DNA of 64,000 nt. Origin: JAJPKK01 sp963824905 (lineage in GTDB: Bacteria > Pseudomonadota > Alphaproteobacteria > Rhizobiales > Xanthobacteraceae). A model generated the notes under the pieces. That model made no database searches. It worked only from the letters and a program-made list of their open reading frames with translations, and was not told where the DNA came from. Positions 19,583-28,257 of this stretch are shown one piece after another (positions within the stretch are counted from its first letter, which is position 1; each line of letters opens with the position of its first letter). Both the position numbers and the translations under genes were made by a program. Location of the stretch: NCBI GenBank assembly GCA_963824905.1, contig CAWGRH010000020.1, forward strand, positions 1 to 64,000, in the 5' to 3' direction.

Positions 19583-20108
19583 GTGTCTCGTCGACGGCTG
19601 GAGGCGTGGATGCGGGGCACGGATGGGCGGTCTGGGGAGCTGTTCTCGTATGTCGACCTGGAGGAGCGGGTGCCTGCGAAGCATCCACTGCCGTTGGTTC
19701 GCAAGGTAGTGAACGATGTGCTGGCTGCGCTCGATGGCGATTTCGCCAAGGCGTACGCGCCAGGAGGTCGCCCATCAATCCCTCCGGAGTGATTGCTTCG
19801 GGCGTTGCTGTTGCAGGCGTTCTACACGATCCGCTCGGAGCGCCAGCTCATTGAGCAGCTCGATTACAACCTGCTCTACCGCTGGTTCGTCAGGCTCGGG
19901 GTCGACGATCCGGTGTGGGTGCCGCGAGGCCGACGTGGCGCGGAAGTTCCTCGCAGAGCTAATGGATCACGAGGAGCTTCGTGGGCTGCTATCGGACGAG
20001 CACCTCTCGGTCGACGGCACTCAGATTGCGGCTTGGGCGTCGATGAAGAGATTCAAGGCGAAGGAGGGGCGAGCAATTCACCGGAGCTATGCGGGACATT
20101 GGGTGACG
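19583..20108 (+). pseudogene. IS5 family transposase fragment with nonsense codon and deletion
   Basis: Reads MRGTDGRSGELFSYVDLEER, then VPAKHPLPLVRKVVNDVL and GRPSIPPE, then a TGA (about 19790) where TGG would be expected. It continues LLRALLLQAFYTIRSERQL and LDYNLLYRWFVRLGVDDPVW. A deletion and frameshift near 19920 lead to DVARKFLAELMDHEELRGLL and LSVDGTQIAAWASMKRFKAK with the first catalytic Asp. The C-terminal half is missing. Confidence 0.8.
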
Positions 20109-20253
20109 AGGTCGATCAGGCAGCGTCGTGACCTGGCATTTCAATGACTTCGATGCTGTTTTGGAATCTGATGCGGTGGACGGCGCCCGCTCCCGGCATC
20201 GAACTGCCATAGAGTGATCGTCGCAGACGAATCAGATGAGGGAAGCCATCCAA

Positions 20254-20625
20254 ATGCAAATTACCACGATCGGTTTGGATATCGCCAAGAACGTTTTTCA
20301 GGTCCACGGTATCGATGCCAAAGAGAAAATGGTTGTGAGGAAGCAACTCCGGCGCGGCCAGGTGATTGCGTTTTTCAAATCTCTTGCGCCGTGCCTGATC
20401 GGCATGGAGGCTCGTGCGACGGCGCACTTTTGGGCGCGCGAATTGATGGAGCTCGGCCACGAGGTGCGTCTGATGCCAGCGAAGGATGTGAAGGCTTACG
20501 TCAAGCGCAACAAGAACGATGCCGCCGACGCCGAGGCGATCTGCGAAGCGGTTCGGCGCCCGACAATGCGTTTCGTGCGGGGAGTTTGCGAGGAAGCGTA
20601 CCGCGTTCACGAACTGCAGGGGTGA
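20254..20625 (+). pseudogene. IS110 family transposase N-terminal fragment
   Basis: Starts MQITTIGLDIAKNVFQVHGI and keeps the IS110 DEDD features: Asp in GLDIAK, Glu in GMEARAT, and KNDAADAEAICEAV. Homology stops at about residue 110 (RPTMRFV) and the frame ends soon after. The C-terminal half with the catalytic serine is gone. It is a different IS110 branch from the fragment at 8085-8655. Confidence 0.8.
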
Positions 20626-20773
20626 TGAAGACATTGATGCGAAACGGTCGAGACCGTCGATCGGGAAATCCGTAATTGGCGTCATGCGAAGAAAGAACGC
20701 GTGAAATCTTTTTGGAACCGATCAGCGGATCACATCAGGGCCAGCGGCCAATCGGTCGCACTCACAGGCCGAA

Positions 20774-21080
20774 TACATGACCGCACCCGAACGCTTCGCT
20801 GATAGTCAAATTCCTCTTGCACGGCGGGCGTCGTCCATACATGACGCCTTGGACGACTTTCGGCAACTGATTTTCTCCCTTCAATCGCCGCCAGGTTTTT
20901 GCCGCCGCGGCGACGAGATTGAACACCAAGAGCTTGGCGGTCATCGCCGACAGGGGTCCCTTCGTCCGCACCGTTCGATGACGCACCGTGGCGAACACGC
21001 TTTCGATCGGGTTTGACGTGCGCAGACGGTCCCAGTGCTCGGCCGGGAAATCGAAGAAGGCGAGCAAACCCGGTCCCTGG
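20774..21080 (-). pseudogene. IS256 family transposase C-terminal fragment
   Basis: The minus-strand frame contains LLAFFDFPAEHWDRLRTSNP and IESVFATVRHRTVRTKG with the catalytic Glu (NPIES), then AAKTWRRLKGENQLPKVVQG. This is the C-terminal third of an IS256 transposase of a type other than the intact copy at 17175. Both ends are truncated; the frame upstream (PDPVSWQGRP) is unrelated. Confidence 0.85.
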
Positions 21081-21289
21081 TCAGGCAGGCGACCGCAAAT
21101 GCGCCCTCTCGGCCTGCTTGTGCTTGGTCTGCCCTGCCAACTCACCGGATCAGGCATGGCATTCCCTTGGGGGAGTCATCCGGTCTGCCAACTTGGCGAG
21201 CAGCGCGGTCGTCGAGGGCCTCAAACTCGGGCTTGACCTCGCAAGGGCAGGGCATCCACCCGTCTTTTGTCCCGCCGCTCAGATAAGCG

Positions 21290-21751
21290 AGTTTGCGTCC
21301 TCAGCAAAAGTGCAGAAGACCAGCGCCAGAGGTGGGAGCATGGCCACATCAACATGATCATATCGGCGGCCCTCCCTTTGATTACCACCGGGATGCAGCG
21401 GCGTGATAGGAGGTTGATCGCGCTTGGGTTTGATCTTGCCGTTCCGCCTTTGGCCCTCCTGTTAATTCTAATTATATTTGCACTCGTGATTTCCGAAACG
21501 TTAGCCTTCGCTAAAGGCTCGCCATTACCGCTCATTATAAGTCTTGTGAACTTGGATGCGTTAGCTCTCGCCGTCCTTGTCGCTTGGTGGCATTTTGGTT
21601 GCAGTATTGTTTTTTTGGATCGGTATTGTCAATACCCGCTTATGCACTGAGTAAAACTCCCCTATATAAGCAACTTCCACTCTTGAGAAATCGCGCTCAG
21701 CGTTGGATTCGAACCGAGCGAGGCGCGGAAAAGGAAAACCGCGACGAATGA
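21290..21751 (+). pseudogene. Family 2 glycosyltransferase C-terminal part, frameshifted
   Basis: The region encodes EDQRQRWEHGHINMIISAAL, a glycosyltransferase C-terminal motif (RWEHGH), then two or three membrane segments (LALLLILIIFALVISETLAF and ALAVLVAWWHFG). At the TTTTTTTGG run near 21614 one base is missing. Restoring it gives LSIPAYALSKTPLYKQL and RAQRWIRTERGAEKENRDE to the TGA at 21751. The N-terminal GT-A catalytic domain is absent, replaced by unrelated sequence around 21100-21290. It was probably a membrane polysaccharide synthase. Confidence 0.7.
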
Positions 21752-21761
21752 GGTATCTTGC

Positions 21762-21925
21762 GTGCATCCACACATGCTTCGCTCCGCCTGCGGCCACGCC
21801 CTCGCCAACAAGCGCCATGACACTCGAGCGATCCAGGGATGGGTGGCACCGGTCGATCACCAGCACGGCGGTCTACACGTCGATGGCGCCGAACCGGTTC
21901 AAGGACTTCTGGCGGGATCGAGTGC
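21762..21925 (+). pseudogene. Tyrosine recombinase C-terminal fragment, frameshifted
   Basis: The first frame reads HPHMLRSACGHALANKRHDT and RAIQG, the R-box region (HxLR). After a shift near 21840 the other frame reads HRSITSTAVYTSMAPNRFKD and FW, containing the second His and the nucleophile Tyr of integrases. Together they match the last 50 residues of a XerC/FimB-like recombinase. It sits directly after the glycosyltransferase stop. Confidence 0.75.
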
Positions 21926-21978
21926 GCTTGAAATTTTCCATTGCAATCCGATATTGCCGCAGTGCAGTATTAAGGTGT

Positions 21979-22254
21979 ATGGGACTTTCGGTGGAGCTGC
22001 GCTTGGGCGAGAGCATTGAAAAGTTCAGCGTCGCGGTTGTCGCGACCGATGATGGCCGATTTGCGTATCAAATCTTTTTGGTCTGTGGCGAGCCGCGCAC
22101 TCTTCTGACCGATAGCGCGCGCTATTTGACCCCCGACGATGCGGCGCGAGCGGGGTACGAGGCCGTCGCTTCAATGTCTGAAACTCCCTTACGACGGCCC
22201 TACGCCCCTAGCAGCCCGCGCCGACACATCGCGCCATTGTTGACCCCGGGCTAA
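21979..22254 (+). CDS. Small hypothetical protein (91 aa)
   Basis: From the ATG at 21979 the product reads MGLSVELRLGESIEKFSVAV and continues with ATDDGRFAYQIFLVCGEPRT and YLTPDDAARAGYEAVASM. Alternating strands and a DDAARAGYEA helix resemble small rhizobial proteins of unknown function. The C-terminal ten residues may be extension past a lost stop. No partner is evident. Confidence 0.45.
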   Translation: MGLSVELRLGESIEKFSVAVVATDDGRFAYQIFLVCGEPRTLLTDSARYLTPDDAARAGYEAVASMSETPLRRPYAPSSPRRHIAPLLTPG

Positions 22255-22271
22255 CACCGAGCGCCGCGCCG

Positions 22272-22307
22272 GCGCCAAACCGGATCAAGGAGTTTTGGCG
22301 GGATTGA
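22272..22307 (+). pseudogene. Second copy of a tyrosine recombinase tail
   Basis: Eleven codons plus stop read APNRIKEFWRD, the same C-terminal signature as APNRFKDFWRD at about 21893-21925. Nothing upstream resembles the recombinase. It may mark a second integration scar, or one end of an element that used the 3' end of the recombinase gene as its site. Too short for high confidence. Confidence 0.45.
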
Positions 22308-23020
22308 TCGTCCTGAACGGAGATGAGGCGGACGGAACGGGAGGCATGGGCGCCGGCGCTGCACCGGGCAGCGGAGGGGTCAGCATGGGCGCGGGAACGG
22401 TGCCGAGTTGCAGTACAGGAGTCGGGGCCGCCGTGCCGGGATTCGGGGGCGTCGGAATGGGAGCCGGTCCGAGCGCGTGCTTGACCGGCGGCGTTGTTCC
22501 GCCAGTGCTCGGCACGGGCATGGGCAAGGTCGGGCCGGCCTCGTGCGGGGTCGAGGTCCGGACCCGTGCGGTTGCGTGGGTCGGTTCCAGCGATTTCGTC
22601 GCCGAGCCGACAGAGACAGCAACGTGAATTGTCGAGGAGCCCCATACCTTCTGGATCTGACCCGCGACCTCCAAGGAACGAATCATCGCCCTGGAAGTCC
22701 TTTCTGGGTATGTATATGAAAGCCGATCCTTGCAGAACGACTTGGCCGGCTCGCGGAGGAAAAACCAGCGTCATCCTTTCCAATTGGACCTTCGCATATC
22801 GAACGCCATAATGGCAGTTTTGGCGGCTTCCGACCCTCATTGACCAGTTAACGGTGTCTGTGACCAAGTTGTAGAGTGGGCGATTGATCATGACGCAGGG
22901 TTCGGCGAATGCCCCGCGACATCCGAATAGGACTACGAGCGCTGCACCTGTGATCCACCCCGCCTTCGTATGCGCCCTTGTAAGGGTTTGGCGCGCGCCG
23001 CATCTGAAACCGCCGCGCAT
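22285..23020 (-). pseudogene. Exported proline-rich protein with Ig-like segment, +1 frameshift
   Basis: From the ATG at 23020 (MRGGFRCGARQTL) a signal peptide region GWITGAALVVLFGCRGAFAE leads to a beta-rich domain (VQLERMTLVFPPRAGQVVLQ, FIYIPRKDFQGDDSF). Near 22674 an extra C shifts the frame. The other frame continues LEVAGQIQKVWGSSTIHVAV and then a proline/alanine tail (PTPPNPGTAAPTPVLQ). Removing one base gives a 245-residue protein. No enzymatic motif; perhaps a surface or envelope protein. Its 3' end overlaps the recombinase tail on the other strand. Confidence 0.6.
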
Positions 23021-23402
23021 TGTAGCGTATTCCTTCGCTATAGCCGCACAATGCGTGCAAAACCTCTCCGCGTGGGCAGGCGCGACGCCGTCCAGCGTCA
23101 AACAGGTGAACGATGATTCTACAAGAAAATGTCGTATAAATAACCCGTGGCGCGCTGACGCATCTAGCCGAGGCTGCATCGGCAACAGCCTAAGCCGAGG
23201 TGGGACCTTAGGCCGTGCCAAACGCAAGCGTTTGAGCATCGCCAGCATCGCTGGGTTCGTCGGCAGAAAGACCCCGGCCACGCGCTGCTGATGGCACACG
23301 GGTTCGAATTTGGGTAGTGTCTCACTTTGAATTTCTTCGGGCTTGACGATGAGTGGTCGTCAGCGCAGCCGTTCTATATGCTGATGCACGTAGGAGGCAA
23401 CA
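23021..23402. other. Gap with no recognisable gene
   Basis: About 380 bases upstream of both flanking genes. Plus-strand frames here are shadows of the exported protein or lack motifs. It probably holds promoters for the minus-strand gene at 23020 and the small plus-strand gene at 23403. Confidence 0.4.
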
Positions 23403-23612
23403 ATGGCGATCATTCTCGGTATCGTTTATTCGCCGCCAAAAGCGGGGCTGCCGCATTTGCTAATGTACAAAAACGACGTGCTCGGCGCTCGGCCGTGCAC
23501 TTCCGTGGCCCAAGGTGACGCCTTTCTGGCGAAGATCATGCCGGAGCTCCAGGCCAAGATTGCTGGCGACAAGAAAAAGGAAAAGGCGAAGGCAGCAAGG
23601 AAAAAGAGCTGA
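23403..23612 (+). CDS. Small basic hypothetical protein (69 aa)
   Basis: Starts MAIILGIVYSPPKAGLPHLL after a GGAGGC ribosome site 8 bases upstream. It ends in a lysine/alanine-rich helix (KIAGDKKKEKAKAARKKS), suggesting nucleic acid or membrane-surface contact. It resembles small conserved proteins of rhizobia; function unknown. The frame is compact and not overlapped by a better gene. Confidence 0.55.
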   Translation: MAIILGIVYSPPKAGLPHLLMYKNDVLGARPCTSVAQGDAFLAKIMPELQAKIAGDKKKEKAKAARKKS

Positions 23613-23734
23613 TGCCTCGTGGTCCCAAAGGCGAGAAGCGCCCGCCGACGTGATCGGCGCCGCCGTCATGGTGGCGAAGATCGCGACGGGGGAGGTCGAG
23701 GAGTCACGCGGTCCTATGGGCGACGCTCGGTCAC

Positions 23735-23911
23735 ATGCGCAAGCTCGGCGTCCGCTCGCTTGATGAGTCCTGCTGGCTCTACCACCATCAGGCCGTCCCG
23801 AGTGCCGATCGGTGGCCGGATAACGTGCGCGTCCCCTCCTTCGAGCCCCGCACGGTCTGCGCAGGGTGCGGCATGAATCGGGGGCGACGTCCGACCGAAT
23901 TGAACAGACGC
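23735..23911 (+). pseudogene. Zinc-ribbon-like hypothetical protein, C-terminal remnant
   Basis: The frame reads MRKLGVRSLDESCWLYHHQA and DNVRVPSFEPRTVCAGCG. Cys and His pairs resemble a small rhizobial protein that normally has C-xx-C/H pairs and ends CGxIGADxRPNW. A one-base insertion after CGM (23875-23882) shifts the frame; the other frame gives IGGDVRPN and a stop. Everything from 23612 to 23735 looks degenerate. Confidence 0.45.
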
Positions 23912-24178
23912 GGGTCTTCATGGGCGCGTTGGTCAAGCCGCACGCCGCCGAGAAGCTGGCGGCGCTCGACCTCTGGCGAACCCTCGGTGGCTGCGATCGA
24001 GCATGCTGCATGATCGCACCCGCCGCGGGTGACCGGCTCCCTTTCGCTGCGAGAGGCCGGAAAGGCCGGGGTGGCCGCGAACTCACGGGGTGATGATCGG
24101 GCCTACTCCCTTTCTTTCGCGCGCGCCTCACTTACCGCACATGCTATGATGCGCGCACCATCGCCGGGATTCGCCAAT

Positions 24179-24595
24179 ATGGAAGCGCCGAAGCTGACTT
24201 TGCGGGTAGACTTGGGCAGTGGTCGCGCCCTCGGCCCTGGAAAGATTCGTCTGCTTGAGGCCATCGCGAAGACCGGCTCGATCTCGCAGGCTGGCCGCAG
24301 GCTCGGCATGTCTTACCGGCGCGCTTGGCTCCTGGTCGACGACATGAACAACTGCTTCCGCGATCCTGTAGTCGAAGCGCAGCCCGGCGGCGCCCATGGC
24401 GGCGGCGCCACATTGACGATGCTCGGCCAGAAGCTCGTTGACCGATACCGCGCGATAGAGGCCGACGCGCTGGTCGCCACCCGAAAACATCTGCGCGACA
24501 TTGAGATGGCGCTCAGGACGGGCAAGGCGACCCGCCCACTGACTTCGCTCAAGCGCACGGTGCGGGGAATGGCGGCGCGGCGGAGTCCGCAGTGA
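24179..24595 (+). CDS. ModE-like winged-helix transcriptional regulator
   Basis: N-terminal ModE/LysR-type winged helix without the molybdate-binding domains, 138 residues from the ATG at 24179 (MEAPKLTLRVDLGSGRALGP). The helix-turn-helix is KIRLLEAIAKTGSISQAGRR and LGMSYRRAWLLVDDMN, typical of stand-alone ModE-type proteins in alphaproteobacteria. GGGATLTMLGQKLVDRYRAI forms the wing and dimer helix. In-frame upstream ATGs exist (24029 and around 24146), but the family start fits 24179. No molybdate transporter lies nearby. DNA target and ligand unknown. Confidence 0.75.
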   Translation: MEAPKLTLRVDLGSGRALGPGKIRLLEAIAKTGSISQAGRRLGMSYRRAWLLVDDMNNCFRDPVVEAQPGGAHGGGATLTMLGQKLVDRYRAIEADALVATRKHLRDIEMALRTGKATRPLTSLKRTVRGMAARRSPQ

Positions 24596-24636
24596 TCGCA
24601 ACTACGGGCCGCCGCTGAATTTGGTTTCCAACAGGT

Positions 24637-24668
24637 GGGCTAAACCGCTTCACCGCCGGGTTTAGCCC
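24637..24668. terminator. Hairpin after the ModE-like gene
   Basis: GGGCTAAACC and GGTTTAGCCC form a perfect 10-bp stem with a 12-base loop, 42 bases past the stop codon. There is no T-run after it, so it is only a possible terminator; a recombination-related hairpin upstream of the serine recombinase remnant is the other option. Confidence 0.4.
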
Positions 24669-24706
24669 GACGACCACTCCGCGTCGTTTGCACAAGGAGG
24701 TGAGCC

Positions 24707-24991
24707 CTGGAAACGGCGCAGTCCCGGTCATACGTCGGCTACTATCGTGTCTCAACAGAGATGCAGGGTAGGTCGGGCCTTGGGATTGAAGCGCAACCCC
24801 GCATGGTGCATGATCACCTCGATCAGACCAACCGGAAGCTTATCGCCGAGCTTGTCGAAATTGAAAGCTGAAAAAATCCAGACCGGCCGAAACTCGCCGA
24901 GGCCCTGAAACTGTGTCGCCTCACTCGATCAAAGCTCATCGTGGCGAGGCTTGACCGGCTGGCGCGAAACGTCGGTTAGTGTCGCGGCTTA
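24707..24991 (+). pseudogene. Serine recombinase N-terminal remnant with internal TGA
   Basis: After a strong AAGGAGGTGA ribosome site the frame begins at CTG (24707, where ATG would be expected): ETAQSRSYVGYYRVSTEMQG, the resolvase catalytic start with Ser in RVST. It continues GRSGLGIEAQPRMVHDHLDQ to VEIES, a TGA (GGA expected), KNPDRPKLAEALKLCRL and IVARLDRLARNV, the conserved DRLAR box. Homology ends near 24975. No large C-terminal domain remains. Confidence 0.75.
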
Positions 24992-25690
24992 TGGGTCTGA
25001 CATCGATTTCAAGGCGGTCGACTTTCCGCGAGCGAACCGGCTTACAATTCACATTCTGGCGGCCGTGAAACGGACGAGGGGGACATTGGCTAACTGGGTT
25101 CCGAGTTTCGCTCCCATTGTCACGGAGGTCCGGGCCGACGGTCATCTCTCTACGGCCACCAGGGTAGGGAACTCAATGCGCGCGACGTATTGTCTTTTTC
25201 GGCGGCCCCTGGACGATGCAGACACTACGCCGCGTTCTCAGAGAGATGCGAAAGCCTTGCTGTTCGAGTTCCCCGCGCTTGCGTTGCAGCCATGCAACGA
25301 ACGAGGGCCGGCTATGAGCAGTTAGGATCCCTAAGGGTATGTGGGTTTACATCCTAGTCGAATGCGATAGAAGTCGTCTCGACAGCGCGCGGGCCGTGAC
25401 GGCGGACCCCCCAAGATATCCAGACCGCGAGGATGTGCGTCCTCCGGCATCGACACGCAAGGGCGAACTCCCCTGCAAGCGGCCGAGCCCCGGATTGGCG
25501 TTAAAAAAGCGCCGACCACTTGCCCCTAGCTTGCTCGGTCGACACGGCAAACGCCTGATTGCCGTGTCAAGCAGATCAAGGACGGGCAAACGGGGCGGGA
25601 GTGGGCCGAAAGTTGTCGCGAATCGGCAAGGGCTATCGTTTGGCCACGCCAGCCCAATACGATCGAGTTTTGAGACTATATTAGTTTTAT
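24992..25690. other. Gap with no recognisable gene
   Basis: About 700 bases. Frames on both strands are short or lack recognisable motifs. A short segment near 25380-25480 is GC-rich and the end near 25670 turns AT-rich. It is probably degenerate mobile-element DNA. Confidence 0.45.
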
Positions 25691-25759
25691 CATGAATGTT
25701 CCGATCAATATATGACCTGATTATATAAAAAGAGCAGAGTAAAATATGGAGTACAAACG

Positions 25760-26350
25760 TTGAAACGAGCAAAAAAGGCTACGCAAAAACCTGTAGAAAT
25801 TATGTATGAACTTTGTGGGCGACCGCCGCTGTTGGCAACGGAAGAAGAAAAAGATTTTGCAAAAATTGCGAACGGAATAATCGAATTTGTCGAACCAACA
25901 AACGCCATCGAATGGCTATACGCTAACGACGCGGTTTGCTACGCTTTCGAGATTCGGCGTTACCGCCGCATCAAAGTCGGTTTGATGGAGCGCTACAACA
26001 TACCATGGACTCGGCTCCGACAATGCCGATGCGCAAGCTGGCGACGATGAAGACGGCGATGATCAATACACGAATGATCACGATGGCGGTCATGTCGTGG
26101 AAGATAAAGCGTACGAATATCGATTATTGGCCAAGTTCGATGCGGAACTGTTTAACTCGTGCTCATCGGATTTCGAGCTCGCCGATAGGCTGGAAACCGT
26201 GGCGCAGGCAAGATTGGCTCGGGTGCTGAGCCAAATCGACGATCGACGGGCAAGCTTCCGTGAAAAACTTCAGTTGGCGTCGACTCGGCTCATCAACGAA
26301 CAAAGTGAAATCCACATCGCAGGTTCGCCGTCGCGATCGTCCATCTGCCA
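25760..26350 (+). pseudogene. Hypothetical protein with acidic linker, frameshifted
   Basis: From the ATG at 25760 the protein reads KPVEIMYELCGRPPLLATEE, then FVEPTNAIEWLYANDAVCYA and EIRRYRRIKVGL. Near 26010 the frame shifts to GSDNADAQAGDDEDGDDQYT, an acidic linker, and KAYEYRLLAKFDAELFNS, then VAQARLARVLSQIDDRRASF. This order (short conserved head, EIRRLRR helix, acidic linker, coiled C-terminal arm) resembles a family of small Bradyrhizobium proteins of unknown function. DNA here is clearly more AT-rich than its surroundings. Confidence 0.55.
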
Positions 26351-26450
26351 CTTCACGGCGAGCCGGCAAGCTTGGGTCAAATCACGGGGTGACTCGGAGG
26401 TCGGTCAAAAAATCAGCCGGATAGTTGTGTCGATCGTGCCGAGGGCTCGA

Positions 26451-26912
26451 ATGGTCACCACCACGCAACTCAAAGCGAACCGCGCCAATGCAAAATTGAG
26501 CACGGGACCGAAGACCACGGTGGGGAAGGCTGTCGCGTGCCGAAACGCATTCAAACATGGATTGAGCGCGTCCAATCTTCTCGATGCCGACGCCCAGTCC
26601 AAGATCGACGCTCTTGCCGGTCATATATTAGGTGAGGGTGATCAGACACTGCTGCTCCTGGCCACCGACGTGGCCAGGGCACAGTTTCAGCTCAATCGAG
26701 TGAGAGCCACGCATCACGCCGTGATGCTCGAGGTCTTTAATCAGGCTGAAACTATAACGAGGTCGCGTGGCGCACAGGCCCTCGCGATCGCCTTCGCCGA
26801 AGTGGCAAAAACCCTGGTCGGGCTGGATCGCTACGAGCGTAGAGCAATTCGCAAGCGTGAGTTCGCGATCACGGCCCTCCATTTGGCACGTAAACCTCCC
26901 TCTCGCCAATGA
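26451..26912 (+). CDS. Hypothetical protein of the NRANAxxSTGPxT family
   Basis: A 153-residue soluble helical protein from MVTTTQLKANRANAKLSTGP. The N-terminal NRxNAxxSTGPxTxxGKxxxxxNAxxHGLSA motif is a recurrent signature of rhizobial proteins of unknown function, often found beside the kind of gene upstream. The tail RYERRAIRKREFAITAL is also typical. The reading frame continues unbroken from the previous fragment, so the first gene may have lost its stop. Function unknown. Confidence 0.65.
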   Translation: MVTTTQLKANRANAKLSTGPKTTVGKAVACRNAFKHGLSASNLLDADAQSKIDALAGHILGEGDQTLLLLATDVARAQFQLNRVRATHHAVMLEVFNQAETITRSRGAQALAIAFAEVAKTLVGLDRYERRAIRKREFAITALHLARKPPSRQ

Positions 26913-27115
26913 TCAAGGCCCGGTCTCTCGGTGGTGAGGAAAGCATCGAGACCTCACGGATGGCCGCCCGTTCGCGCGGGTCGGCTAGCCCCAACCTATC
27001 CTTCCGAACAAAACAGGAGGCGGGGTGGTGATTTTGGCAGAACGAACCCAATCGTCGTGCTGCAACCGCAAATAGTAAGAACCACGCCGGAAGTGAAGCG
27101 GCCGTAGCACCCGTA

Positions 27116-28133
27116 TTACCTCGGCGCCAGTGCCATGAAACGGCGGTCCACGTACGCCGCGGGCGGTGCCGACGTCTTGAGGTCGCCGGATGCCAGCATG
27201 GTGTCGCGCACGCGCACGGTCGCTTCCTCGGAGATTGCGCCGTCGGCGACGAAGGCTTTCACCGCCATGCACATGTCCCAGGTCTTGAGGGCGTCATCGA
27301 GGCCCGAGCCCGAGGCCTTCGCCAGCATCTGCGCCACTTCGATCTTGTTGGCGGGATCGCCGAGGTAGCGGACCGCCTTGTCGTGGGCCCGCGCGAAGGC
27401 GGCGAGCTCCTTTTCGTGGCCGCGCGCCCACGCCTCGTTGACGTGCCAGATCATCATCGGGAACTCGCCGAGGAACGGGGCCACCGCACCGAGATCGGAA
27501 TAGCCGTCCTCGATCGCCTTGAAGCTCTGCGGTGTCGACAGCATGGTCGCATCGACGCCGCCGGACAGCAGGGCGCCGAGCCGCGCCGCGCTGGAGCCGG
27601 AGAAGATGAGCTCGACGTCCTTCTGCGGATCGAGCCGGAAATGGCGGGCCATGGCAATCCACCACAGGTTGGTGATGTCGCCGGGGCCGCCGGTCATCAC
27701 CCGCTTGCCCTTTGAGGTCCGGCACCGACTTGACGGTCTTGGCGCCGACCAGGCTGTGGGTGCCGACCGCGAGGCTGTTGAGAAAGACCTTCACCTTGGC
27801 CCCGCCGCTGATGCCGCGCAGCGTGTCGACCATCGAGGAGCTGCCGATTGGTGCGCTCCCGGCCGCCACCTGTTGCAGCGAGCGCGCGCTCGCCCCGGAA
27901 TTGATGAAGTCGACGTCGAGGCCTTCTTGCTTGAAGAAGCCCTTCTTGTCGGCGACGATCGCCGGCCAGATGGTCACGCTGACGCTGATGACCACGACCG
28001 GCAGCGGCGTGAGTGCCACGCTCTGCGCCCAGCCGGTGCGGGGATCGATCAGGCCGGCCGCCGCAACGAGGACGCCGAGGAGAAGTGCGGCGGATCGGTG
28101 TCTGAAACGGCGTCCGAAAAGGAGAGGTTTCAT
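27116..28133 (-). pseudogene. ABC solute-binding protein (NMT1/SsuA-like), +1 frameshift
   Basis: Periplasmic receptor. The N-terminus from 28133 has a signal peptide (LLLGVLVAAAGLIDPRTGWA) and lobe 1 with IWPAIVADKKGFFKQEGLDV and SMVDTLRGISGG. At 27710-27713 an extra A in CTCAAAGGGC shifts the frame. The other frame continues MTGGPGDITNLWWIAMARHF, GALLSGGVDATMLSTPQS and ends FMALAPR. Repaired length is about 339 residues, normal for the family. It follows the DctP and TctC genes on the same strand with a 124-bp gap and has no permease or ATPase beside it. Substrate unknown. Confidence 0.75.
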
Positions 28134-28257
28134 CGTCAGCTCGTCGCCTGCGAGATGATGTCGCCAACACGAATTCTATTTATCATCTCCCGCCGCGCGG
28201 CGAAGCCGCAAACTTGCTCCGTGGTCGTGGTTTGTCGCCGCATCTTCGACTGCCGGC

